Part shown: piece after piece, positions 33,180 to 43,439 of the stretch
How the letters are laid out: each line of letters starts with the position of its first letter
How positions within the stretch are numbered: the stretch's first letter is position 1
Assembly (NCBI GenBank): GCA_037447655.1
Contig: JBBHKE010002632.1
Span: 434,477-498,476 of the forward strand
Origin: Zygnema cylindricum
Lineage: Eukaryota; Streptophyta; Zygnematophyceae; Zygnematales; Zygnemataceae
DNA: 64,000 nucleotides
Reading direction: 5' to 3'
Made by a program: the position numbers and the translations under genes
Notes under the pieces: generated by a model
What the model was told of the DNA's origin: nothing
The model's input: the letters and a program-made list of their open reading frames with translations, nothing else
Database searches by the model: none

Positions 33180-35130
33180 TGTCTTTATTGCAATAATTGC
33201 GATGGCAAAACCATTGAAAACAAAAAGTGGAAAACTGACAAAAACATTTGGAGACTACAAGAGTCACAAGAAAGTAATCTACGCCTACATACTGAAACGA
33301 AACAGAGCAATACTAACAAGAGCAAAAAACATAAACAAAACAACAACTGACTTAGACCACCGACAAAATGAAAAAACCTAGACTAGACTACCCCTAGACA
33401 AACTAAGGTCCACAACCACAGATATCATGGATGTGAACCGGGTCCCTTGGCAAAAGGTCTGGAAGACCTCGCCGGTCCTCAGCTAGTGTGCTACGTCAAA
33501 CGAGAGCCAGAGCCACGTCAAATGAGAGCCGCAGCTTGCGCCCGTTGAAGTGCAATTAAGACACGTTGTTCGTAGAACGAAACCAAAAGACTCAGTGGAG
33601 GACTCCCTGGACCCCACAGGATTCAAACGTTTTTCTCGCACAGTGGCGAAGGAAGTCATCCAAGGACTTTTCCATAGATCCAAAAATCTCCACTGCAAAT
33701 GGGACAAATTGGTTTGACGGGTCTCGGTGAGCCTAGTCACTTTCTTTGGTAGCCACAGCGTCCCGCGAAGCCCCGCGAGATGAAATGTGTGACCTAGTCA
33801 GATCCGTGAGGACCACATCGCCAAGCGTCCTCCTAGCACCATGAAGAAAAACTAAGGCAACCCGAGGGCTCCGAGAACCCTTAGATTGGGGCCGAGGTGG
33901 AATTATATTAGAAACATCACGTTAGCCAATGTAGCCCGCCTCGACACCAATGGCAGCAATGGAATCGCGCACCAAATCATGCGCGACAGTTCTTCCATCC
34001 CATTCGAGCAACGAAGCAAATGGATACCCTCAGCATTAATGGGTTGGTTACAAACGCACCGAGGCACCCCGAATAGCGGAGGGTGAGGCAAACCCAACGG
34101 CAAGCCTAGAGCAAAAGTAAATTAGTCGTATGATAGACAAAGCATGGAAAAAATTGGTGTTGTTTGAAGCCACGCACAACCCTATGCCCAAAACACGAAC
34201 CTAAAGGAGCACGCGCTTGAGCAGAAGGTAGCGGGTCCAAAAGGTTCGTAAAATTAGCGACGGCCACTTGCTCAAATATGCATTGTTGAAGTTGGAAGTT
34301 AGTGTCGGCCATGAGAGAATAAAATGGTGCAACTTGGTTTCGAGCGTCCGAGGGGAGTAGTGCACGAGCGGAAAGGAGAGCTTGGTGAAATGACAACAAC
34401 CCGTCTTCCACCTTAAAGACAACTTGCGCCAGAATGGGGACATCATCCACAATGAAATGATAAGTGATGGTAGGAGCCACCAAAGCCCAACTACCCAAAT
34501 ACATGGCACGCGCAACTTTGGCCACGGAAATCAAACCTACACCGCCCCGAAAAAATAGGGAGGTTGGCTCGTTGTCGAGCGAGTGGCCCCTCCGGACGAT
34601 CGAAAATCCCATGACCAACGAGGTGATAAAGCACACCGAAAAATTTGTCGTCAAAATCTTTATGGGAAGACAAAAAAGAAGACGTAGGTTGTAAAGTCCG
34701 CGAACGATCAAGGGTGTGCTGAGCAATACAACGGATCAAGATAAAAAACGCCAATTGTGCGTCCGACAGCTTAGGGAGATTGTCGCAATGAGAAAGATCC
34801 TCCAACAACACATTTTTAACAAGCTAGTTGATAAAAGAAGTACCACCAATAGGGGAACCTAAATCCTTAATACCCTCATCGTGATATGCGAGACGAAAAC
34901 CGTTGGGGAGCAAGCAATCAGACGATAAACCTTGTGGGCACCAAGCCACACATTGAGATGGTTTAGCAAAGAGCCCAATCCGATGAAGTTGGTCTGCAAA
35001 ACGAGAGAAAGGAGAAAAAACTTGATCACGCGGACCCACGATATGCGTGTCATCGCAATTGAAGGAAATAAGCAACCCGAGGAGGTTGAGGGTGACGCTC
35101 GTAATGCTTGAAGGTGACGCTCGTAATACC
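33180..35130 (-). pseudogene. LINE-B: 5'-truncated non-LTR retrotransposon
   Basis: On the minus strand it begins inside the RT palm with NCDDTHIVGPRDQVFSPFSR at about 35045, followed by GLFAKPSQCVAWCPQGLS and GIKDLGSPIGG. Next come GGVGLISVAKVARAMYLGSW (about 34490-34560), a zinc-like segment CVCNQPINAEGIHLLRCSNG (about 34000-34060) and the C-terminal domain. PRDPVHIHDICGCGP at about 33410-33455 matches the end of copies D and E. Truncation at the 5' end is normal for LINE insertions. A short tandem duplication (GGTGACGCTCGTAAT) lies at the truncation point, 35088-35132. Confidence 0.7.
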
Positions 35131-35156
35131 CTTCTCTTAAAATCCCAATTATTTGT

Positions 35157-35466
35157 TTCACCCCCTCTTCCCCCATTCCCATCTCCTCCTCTCTATATAT
35201 CCATATCTTTTTCTTGCCCACGCCTCCTTTCCCCCTCACGCGATCCCCCTCTCACCCCCTCCCCCTCTCTCCCTCTCCCCTTCTCCTCCTCTCTCCCTCT
35301 ACCTATCTCCTCTTTTCCCTCTCTCTCCCTCTACTCGTTTACCCCTCTCCATTTCTCCCCCACTCCCTCCTTTTACCCCTCCCTCCATTTCTTTTTCCCT
35401 CCGTCCCTCGTCCTCGCCCTTTGCTCTCGCACTCTTCTCCCCCCTTCCTCGTCCCCCTCCCCTTTT
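35157..35466. repeat. Long pyrimidine tract, about 310 bp
   Basis: Almost uninterrupted C and T on the plus strand, built of CCCTCTCTCC-type units. Such tracts can adopt triplex (H-DNA) structures. They also create Pro/Ser/Leu-rich open frames in all three plus frames, which are not genes. It sits about 50 bp from LRR exon remnant 4. Confidence 0.85.
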
Positions 35467-35514
35467 AATGTGTGACGAAACCATAGTGCAATGTATTTTA
35501 CATATGTTGGATGG

Positions 35515-35573
35515 ATGCTAGTCCATCAATCGACGATGGAATGTTTCCATTCAGCTAGTACACATATAGATAT
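35515..35573 (-). pseudogene. LRR exon remnant 4, with a stop
   Basis: After a CAG acceptor (GACACAG) the minus strand reads YLYVY, a TAG stop, then LNGNIPSSIDGL. This is the type-B module seen at 7426 and 8566 (LSGSIPSSIGQL). No donor is recognisable at its end. The stop and lost donor mark it as dead. Confidence 0.55.
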
Positions 35574-35579
35574 CTGTGT

Positions 35580-35940
35580 CATGAGTAGCAAAAAACATCA
35601 TTAACATACTCAAAAAATATTAAACGGTTGGAAAAAAAAACCATATTGATTTACAACATTTCCACAGAATTGCATTTTTTCCGTTTGCATCTTTGACAAC
35701 CCGTCCCATTCCCACCCCTCCTCTTAACCCTTTCCCTCATTTTTCCCTTTTCCCCTCTCTTATGAACCATATTATATAAGTATGATCGATTACTCATATT
35801 TACTGTGTTTTACAAATAATAAAAGAAAAACAAGATAATAAAATTTGCAAAACTGCATAGATTTTTGCAATAGAATATATCCATATAAGAAATAAAATTG
35901 TAAACAAGAAAATTTTACAAGTCTTGTCGAACTTAAATAG
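35580..35940. other. Intergenic AT-rich DNA with a small C/T-rich block
   Basis: A C/T-rich block lies at about 35700-35760. Nothing else was recognised. Confidence 0.4.
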
Positions 35941-35944
35941 GAAA

Positions 35945-37250
35945 AATACATGTTCCTCTAATATCTCCCTAGCACATGTGAGATCACGCTCCCTTGTCCA
36001 TGATCCATCCTACATCCTTTGGACCCTCTATGGCTGATGCCATTGCAAATAACTACTCTTCTTCTTGCTCATTGAAGCTCAGAGACTCATCTGCAATAGT
36101 TGAACAAGTTGAAAAAAAAACATTTCAACGGGTACAATTTATAAAAAAGAGCTTGGCTTGTATAAACTTGTCTCATTAGCCTTTTTCAGCTTAGGGCAGT
36201 ACCTATATCCATGTCTTTTCTCAGAGCAATAAAAACAACTAGTAGAATATGGCTTATTTGGCCGTTCTGATTATACTGATTAAAATGATTCTGATTTTGG
36301 TTAAACTAACTCTTGTTCTGATTAACATGATTTCTTTTGTCAAAGTTTGTGGCAAAAGCTTCAACCTTTCCTTCTCCCTCAAGGAGTTTAGTATAAGATT
36401 CTTCCTTTAATATAAGATTATATGCTAGTTGAAAAGGCCAGCTAGACTTATCTTGACTCTTTAACTAAACAAACACACCATTTATGCTACTAGGGAGACC
36501 TCTAATACGCAAAGCTGCTTGTTGAAACTCATGAAATGACCCCCTAGCAAAGGAGTGTGTATCAATAAGTGCACAAAATTTTTCAGAATAATCGACAATA
36601 GTTCCCCCGGAGTATTTATACCCCCAATTTTTTCCAGCCACCATGAGCTCTTCTTGGACGTTCGTTTCCTCAAATGTAAATTTCATTGATGTCGATTCTC
36701 CCTCGCCTTTTTTATTTTCTGTCGAGACATCATCAAATTTTTCGAAATACAAAGAATTAGATTTTTCCTTGCCATTGAGTTCTTTTTTACCCAACTCGGA
36801 TCTTTTACATCAATGGAGCCATCGAAGACCCCGTATAAGTCAACAATTTCAAACGAATATTCAACCATTGTTGGCCAATACGCATACTTTTGGCCATTGA
36901 AGAAAGAAATTCTTGACGAAAGGCCCATAACTTGTTTTTCTACAACCACCGTTGAAGGAGGAGAACCATCAGTAGTAGTGGAAGTAGACATGAAAAACAG
37001 CAAAAACTATCAAAACACCTGATCAACAACCAACTTTTAGCTGACACAAAATATGACTCAAATTTGCCATAGTGCCAAAAACAAAGTAAATTGACAATTC
37101 CCAAAATTGCAGCCCAAATAACCATGTAAACCATAAGATATGCTGTCTAGAAGTTTTCGAAAAAATGCCCTTAGAATATCAGAATCCCAAAACTGGATAA
37201 TTCAAAATTGGCTAAATCCTAAGCTATATACTCATAGTGAGCATCTACTG
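35945..37250 (-). pseudogene. Copia-8 fragment: LTR end, gag and start of protease
   Basis: On the minus strand the gag start (MSTSTTTDGSPPSTVVVEKQ) lies at about 36990, as in Copia-7, and continues VMGLSSRISFF through a GTTATGGGCC primer-type sequence near 36925. The gag body continues in two frames (AYWPTMVEYSFEIVDLYGVF; VQEELMVAGKNWGYKYSGG). An intact zinc knuckle CFYCSEKRHGYRYC is at about 36193-36234. The protease motif reads WIMDKGA near 35990, with DKG for DTG, followed by a stop. The element is cut off there; its LTR part runs to about 37250. It is a close relative of Copia-7. Confidence 0.75.
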
Positions 37251-37259
37251 GTCACACTA

Positions 37260-38290
37260 ATTCCGATGACTGTACTAAAGTAATACCCTGACTTTTGACA
37301 AATTATCCAACCTATACGTTACTGTGCCGTGAGTACTTCTATAACCCTAAATATTACTTTCCAAAAACTAATTAATGAAACACTATTTTTTATTGCGCTA
37401 AACTACAAAAAAATGTTCTTCAAATTTTTATAGATAGTGGACCGTATAATAAAAGTTTGTGGTGCTTAGTTTGTGGTGGTCGCTAATTTCTAGACGACTG
37501 TGGTAGTGTCGTAGGAATAACTTGAGTGCGTATGCAATGCTTCGTCACTTGTAGTCCCACGTGAATCGCGTCCGTTGACACGATTCAAACCAGCAATCAT
37601 AATGAAAGTTTGTACCATACATCTCCAAAATATATGGTCAAAAGTTTGTTCGTCCGATCGGTGAATCCAACCGTCTACTTTATGATGCGAGTAACCGGAT
37701 TGTCGGCGCCACTTTGTAAAACCTGAATAAACTTCTCTTGCCTAAGCATGTACTTGTAGAAGTGCAATACACTCTATTGTAGTTTTGCTATTGTAACACT
37801 AATAAAGGTAAGAATTACAACAAAGTACTTAGAATATATTCTAAGTCTTTTAGTCTCCTCTCACAACCCTATCTACTTAATTAAAGATTTAAATGTTAAA
37901 TAGTAATTATCCTAATTGTGAGAAGAAATGGAATTGTGTAGGGTAATTTTTTGAGAATACTTGCACTATTTTCTAATTCGTTGAAAAAACGTCAGTTTAG
38001 CAAATGTTAAACCACGCAATTTTTGAGAAGGGGAAACCTTTAATGTGACTTTGTTCGGAAGATGAAGTGATCATTCGAACCAAAATTTCACTTTTTAACT
38101 CGTGGTTTTAATATTACACATTGCAATAAGGGGCACCGTTTATAATTTCTCATCGTCTACATACTTCTCCATAAAATTACGTAGGCACAAAAAAACATCA
38201 TAGAAGTGTCCTAGGAAAAACCATTCATGATTTACAACACACATGATCTTTATCATGATCTTCATCAGTAATATTGTATCTTTTATTATT
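37260..38290. other. Intergenic stretch without recognisable features
   Basis: No domain, repeat or RNA gene was recognised on either strand. Confidence 0.4.
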
Positions 38291-39030
38291 TTTCTTTTGT
38301 TGGATCACTATTCTCAACAACCTTTAAAATTCGGATTTCTTTACTTGTTACTTTTACATGCACACATCACAATGTTGTTCTACTCTAGGTCATTTGTGTT
38401 GTAAATTTGAACGGCTACAACTTCATCTGCAATGGAAAAAAAATGAACATTTATCCACAACTATGTATTATGTGTGATCTACAACGGGAGAGAGACGTAA
38501 TTTTCCCATTCACATCTAAAGGGTTACTTAAAAGCGCAAAATGACAGTATTCCAATAGTCAGCACAAGTTTAATGTTCAACTTTCTACATTACTACTACA
38601 ACAATAATCGTATGTACTAGATATTTTTTCGGTTTACTATTTTGCTATAACCATGCATGTACCCATTTTTATTTTTTTTGGTTTTTGTGCAAAACATCCA
38701 TCCCCCTTCCCATACTTCACTCACAAGTATTGCAACTTGGTGAGGTTCCCAATCTGTGACGCAATTATTCCACCAAATCGATTATATTGCAAATTTAAGC
38801 ACCGTCCACTCTCTTAGTCATTGAACAATATCCTTTTATTTCTCTTTCCTCCCTTCTTTCCTCCCTCCATTCTCCCCCTCTCCAAACGATATCCCACTTT
38901 CTCATTCAACCAAACACCTGTTCTCCTATCCCACAAACCAAAAATGAACTATCGACGACTCAAACATATTCTTTTACGACCTCCCCCAGCCTCTTTCCTT
39001 CCATAACCTAAAAGGAACCATAGGCGTGGC
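38290..39030 (-). repeat. LRR exon module, copy 2 of the duplicated pair
   Basis: Aligns with 30240-31110 from GGATCACTATTCTCA-type text through the exon and the C/T-rich tract at 38830-38900 to ACCTAAAAGGAACC. The flanks are clearly related but much diverged, so the duplication is old. Confidence 0.6.
38725..38796 (-). pseudogene. LRR exon remnant 5, 72 nt, acceptor lost
   Basis: Reads NLQYNRFGGIIASQIGNLTK then LQY on the minus strand, with no stop over 72 nt and a GTGAGTG donor like remnant 3. Upstream the sequence is GGTGCTT where an AG acceptor is expected, so splicing would fail. The repeat is a plant-type LRR. Confidence 0.65.
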
Positions 39031-39099
39031 GTAAAGTAGATTTAATTCCTAATAAATCCATTATAATACAATAAAATTACATAACATGATTGTCACTAT

Positions 39100-40520
39100 A
39101 AAGTATTGATGACCAACAAAGGTTAAAGACCAAAATCCTAAAGGACTTTAAACACAACAAAAATGCATTTAAAACCTAAAACAAAATAAATAAAGCAAAT
39201 ACTACAAAACTAAACTACTCAAATACTTCAAACTAACCTAGAAGCTAAAGCCTCAAACTATGTCCAACTAAAGATCAGAACTAAAGATATCATCAATATA
39301 CGCCGAGTGGCGCCGCGGTAAGTCTCGCTGTCATCCGACATTAGTCACCAGTGTGCTTTGTCGGATAATGGCCGAAGATTAGGAACGTTGAAGGGCGACA
39401 CAGATGCGTTGGCGGTAGCTGGCAGCCATGAGAGCTAGAGAAGGACTGCCAGGTCCTCACTTTGACAGATCGTCGAAGGCTCTCGTGCAAAAAGTTGTCA
39501 AAAGACGAGGTTAAGGTCCCAAATATCCCCAAAGCAAATGGTGTGAAACTATCAACATGGTCTCGGTGCACGTAGTCAGGTTCTTTCAAAGCCGCTGCAT
39601 CCCAAGCCGCAACACCAAGCTGCCACACCAAGCCAAATAATCGGTATGTAATGACACGAGGGAGGAATATGGGATCCTATAGAGGTCTGTGAGGACTTTG
39701 TCCCCCAATGTTCTCCCCGCGCCATATAGAAAGACTAGATCCACACGAGAATTGTGTATCCCTAGATGGAGTTTGTGGTAATAGTATGTGCAACACCTCT
39801 CGCTTGGCTGTTTACCCTGCTTTAGAACCCACGGCAACGATAGCATCTCGTACCATATCGTGTATTGTTGTTCGCTCGCCACCATGTGAGCAACGTAGCA
39901 AATATACCCGTTGCTCGTCTTTAGATTGAACACAAATGCAAAGAGGATTGCATAAAAGGGAAGGGTGCTGCAAGCCAAGTCGTAAATGAAGCACAACCAA
40001 AAATTGAGGAGAATGTAAACGGAGTGAAGTGAAAATTGGTGTAGCAATCAGTCAAGCTCCAACCCCAAGCACGAAACGCGATCAAAGTCGATTCCGCGCT
40101 TCAACCATAGGTAGCGCCTTAATTAAATCATTGAATTCGGCGGTAGCTACCTTATCGGCGATGAGTTGTTGCACGCCTCAGTGAATTTCGGTGATGAGGG
40201 AAGAGAATGTGGCAACTTCAACTCATGCATCAATTGGTAAAAGTTCTCTAGAGGACAATAACGCTACTTGGAATGGGTGCAAACCCTCGTCGACATAAGA
40301 GAAGGCATGAGATAGAATACGAGTGTCGTCCACCTAAAACCTTGAGGTAATAATAGATGCCACCAAAGCCCTACTCACTTCTTAAGCAAATGGTGCGAAG
40401 TTGACTGTAAGAAGCAAATCGAGACCCCCACAAGAGATTGGTAAAGCAGTTTGCCTACGAGCGAGGAGGCCTTCTCGCCGATCAAAGATACTGTGGCCAA
40501 CCAGTTTGAAATTTTATAGC
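39100..40520 (-). pseudogene. LINE-C: 5'-truncated non-LTR retrotransposon
   Basis: The minus strand begins with DRREGLLARR and LPISCGGLDLLL (compare GGVGLISVAK of copy B). It continues with a zinc-like segment CICVQSKDEQRVYLLRC then SHGGERTTIHDMVRDAI at about 39840-39960. A well-kept C-terminal domain follows at 39341-39631: GVAAWDAAALKEPDYVHRD and FTPFALGIFGTLTSSFDNFL. There is at least one shift between these. The 3' flank (39090-39250) matches the 3' flank of LINE-A. Confidence 0.72.
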
Positions 40521-40529
40521 CTCCATTCC

Positions 40530-41200
40530 CCCACATAAATCACAAATCCAAAAAAGCTTATCTAGATAGTGTCAACTCCAAGTTTATAAAAACCCAAATA
40601 ACTGACACCTTGACAGTCAGAAACCCGATACAACTTCATCTTTGTGAAAGAAGACTTTTTATGTGCTTAGCTTCCCCACATAATGCAAAGTTAGAATTTG
40701 AGTATTTGGACACATTCCCCCACATTGGATTTCCCTTATAAATGCAGCCACCCTGGGAGGCAAAATAATTAACATACTACACCCTTGTGTAACTTGGACT
40801 CCCTTGAGTCTGGAGCAAAAAGAATCACTAAATTTGCTCCCTTGAGCATTTAGTTATGGTTGGTCAAAGATGACCTTTATAGTTACAAGCTCCTTGAGAG
40901 AGGGGTACCTAAATTTCACCAAGTCTTGGTCTACCTACTAACTACTACCTAGTACTAAACCATAATCAAATACGATCAATGTATAGTACAAGAAGGTATA
41001 GTGGGCGATGTAGTTATTTTAACGCCATCGTACAAAATGGCCTACAAGGTGACGCTTTTCAAACCGGGAGCCATGGTTCCTCCTTCCATCTTCTCTGGTA
41101 TACAATAATATGGTGCCAGGTGGCATCACATGACGCTATCTGTAAAAGCCACCAAATGCTCAATTCGGGCGGCGGCTCGAGCAATGGTTGTTTGATTAAA
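40530..41200 (-). repeat. Copia-1/5-type LTR fragment, minus strand
   Basis: Read on the minus strand it holds the conserved LTR order: ACTATACCTTCTTGTACTA (about 41005), CCATCTTTGACC-type text, leader hairpins at 40836-40849 and 40797-40811, and the GGTGGC/GTGTCAG blocks. A second leader-like segment at 40540-40700 resembles the end of the Copia-5 LTR. No coding part follows. It is a solo LTR or truncated fragment. Confidence 0.65.
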
Positions 41201-41980
41201 TATATTTACACGGTTTTGATATGTGTCCGTGCATGAATTGTTCTTCGTCGTTAATTTGGTGTGAATTAGCCGTCACGTTAATGTTTATATATTTGTGAAA
41301 CTAGTAGAGTGTATCAGTTTGTCAATGCCTTAGTGGAAAAGTTATTGTTATAGTTTTTTAATGCAACTTAGAAAATCTATTCGCCGCACGCTTTGTTCCA
41401 ATTGACAATTCGACGGTTGCGATCAAAAGGTAAAATTATCTGTGTCCGGTCCACTTCTACAATAAAAAAATTGGAAGAGTGTGCTCCGAGAAAAGATGTT
41501 TTATGTGGAAAAATGGATATTATTAGCAATTACGGTAAGCGCTTTACTCTTAGCTATTAAAAAAATACTAAATAAAATAGTGAAACTCATAATATTGCTT
41601 ATCTTAAAATAGTGCATATCGGTCCCTATAGAATTCGGATTTTGTGCTCATATAGCCCAAGATAATATCGTCAATAATTCGGATTTTGTGCTCATATCGC
41701 CCAAGTTTATATCGTCAACAAATCTATCAATATGTAAGCAGAAAAAAAAAACCAAATTGATTCATTAACACTTCTATAACTGTTTTTTTGGATTAATTCG
41801 CTTCACGACTAGTTTCACATATTCAAAGTACGGCAAGACCGCTTCTGAATGCAAAGTACGATAATACCACATCCGGTTTCAAAGTATGAGGAGTACCGCT
41901 TCGCGAAAGGAAAAATTAATAGTTTACAAAAGACGTTGGTATTGCCATTTCAAATGTAGCTTTCAATCAAAGAAACAAGC
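41200..41980. repeat. Intergenic DNA with two tandem repeats and a decayed MITE
   Basis: A strongly decayed copy of the TA-flanked MITE may lie at about 41330-41560 (AATGCAACTTAGAAAAT, CGACGGTTGCGATC, GAAAAGATGTTTTATGTGG). Two 44-bp units (AATTCGGATTTTGTGCTCAT) are at 41631-41717. Three 27-28-bp units (CAAAGTACGGCAAGACCGC) are at about 41826-41905. No coding sequence. Confidence 0.55.
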
Positions 41981-42149
41981 ATGTAAGAATCGATGAATAG
42001 ACAAATACAAGCCGTCCAAGATATTTTAATTTGCAGTGCTGCTTATAGCATGGAATTGCAACCAATATTCAGTGGTTTAGTACGGATCGGACTATCGAAA
42101 GTCAGGTTTTCCAAGGTAGTTTTTTTTTCTTTCTTTCGGGTCTCGATTC

Positions 42150-43015
42150 TTTCACATGTTGATGTCCGACCAATCACATCCACCACTTTTGAATGTGATA
42201 CAACGGTAGCCCATGGTTAAGTTTGCGACTTAATTACAACATTTGGCAGTCATCGTGGCTTCTCAGTGAGGCATGAAGTTTCTCATGTACTACCTCCTCG
42301 CTCCTTGTATAACAACCTTCGAAGTCCTCAGGTTGACTTGGTTTTCCTCCATGGGGCTAGGAGATATATGGGCGATGTTGTCCTCACGTATCACAGTGGG
42401 ACCTGCAATTCTTCTCCCGCGGCGGTACATACGGGCGTGGCGGCTTGGGACGCAGCAACTTCTAATAAAAGAGATTACACTCATTGAGACTTGGCAGACC
42501 AATTTGTGCCATTTGCCGCAATTTTTTTTGGTACTTTGGACAAGGCTTTTGATAGTTTCTTGCGCAATTGTGCAAAGAAAACATTTGAAATCCATAGTTC
42601 CGAGAGCCCTCCCCCGAGCCTTCTCGTTGGGTTTTATCGTCAACGAGTATCAGTAACCCATCAACGAGCGCAAGCTATGGCTTTTCTACGGCAAAGCACG
42701 GTGGCGACGGTGGCAGATGATAGGCGGGACCTCTTAGATCTTCCACCAAGGGATCCAATCCACATCCACAATCTTTGAGGGTGTGGAGCTTCGTTTGTTA
42801 GAGTTGTGTAGTTTTTATTTTTGTATAGTGTCATCTTTTGTAAGTCTGGTTAGTTTTGGTAGTTAGTCTAGTTAGAATTGTTTTCTTCACATGTTTTCTT
42901 ACTTGAGTTTCCTTTGGCTATATTTTAGCATTAAGCGTTTATTTCTTTTTTTTGAACCCCTTTGTACCTTGATGGTTTTTTCTATTGTACTTTTTGAAAT
43001 AAATATGTTTCTTTA
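42150..43015 (+). pseudogene. LINE-D: 3' end of the non-LTR retrotransposon
   Basis: The plus strand reads VRHEVSHVLPPRSLYNN, VDLVFLHGARRYMGD, GVAAWDAATSNKRDYTH, a stop, FVPFAAIFFGTLDKAFDSFL, and FYRQRVSVTHQRAQAMAFLR, ending PPRDPIHIHNL with a stop at 42778. This is the C-terminal domain following RT in this LINE family. I recall a similar conserved C-terminal region in plant non-LTR elements; whether it is a nuclease I cannot prove from sequence alone. A 3' untranslated part with AAATAAATATG runs to about 43015. One in-frame stop (42485) and a shift separate the parts. Confidence 0.7.
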
Positions 43016-43120
43016 TTTTTATTGCCTTCCTTTAGCCCTTCGATAGTTGTACTTTCACTGATGTAGAAATGAGCCACGTGTACCAATCTCATGAAGACTC
43101 GTATGCACGAAACCACACTA

Positions 43121-43336
43121 CACTGCGAATCGCTATTAGTGTTGATGTTTTTTTCCCACTTAATACATATTTTCTCCGTGCACAAATGCCCGATTGTGGA
43201 TCTAACGGTGGCGATAGAAAGGTAAGATTCTTAGCTTCCGATTGGCTGTCTCAAATTGAAAATTGGACAGGTGTGTATGGAGAAAATATGTTTTAAGTGG
43301 CGAAAAAAATATTTACACAAATAGTGATACACAGTG
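43121..43336. mobile_element. MITE copy 3, TA-flanked, 216 bp
   Basis: Flanked by TA at 43119-43120 and 43337-43338. Same arms as the copy at 32176, with GGAGAAAATATGTTTTAAG near the right end. It occupies the same place as copy 4 in the segmental duplication. Confidence 0.9.
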
Positions 43337-43439
43337 TATGTACAGTCAATGGAACACTGAATGGTCAATTTTGGGCCGATTTGCGATTTCTAATATTGGG
43401 CCAGTACATATATTACATATAATATAGCCAGCATATATT

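Larger units (their letters stand above)
41978..43438 (+). repeat. Segmental duplication, copy 1
   Basis: About 1.46 kb matching 46779-48262 in order: a GTGCTGCTTATAGCAT block, a LINE 3' end, its 3' untranslated part, a MITE, and TGGAACACTGAATGG to TATTACATATAATAT. Similarity is high but with many substitutions and small indels. The MITE is at the same place in both copies, so it was there before the duplication. Confidence 0.8.

Noticed and set aside
35047-35521. Overlapping Pro/Ser/Leu-rich open frames (142, 122 and 84 codons) on the plus strand
   Set aside because: All are translations of one pyrimidine tract; low complexity in all frames, with no start context or domain.
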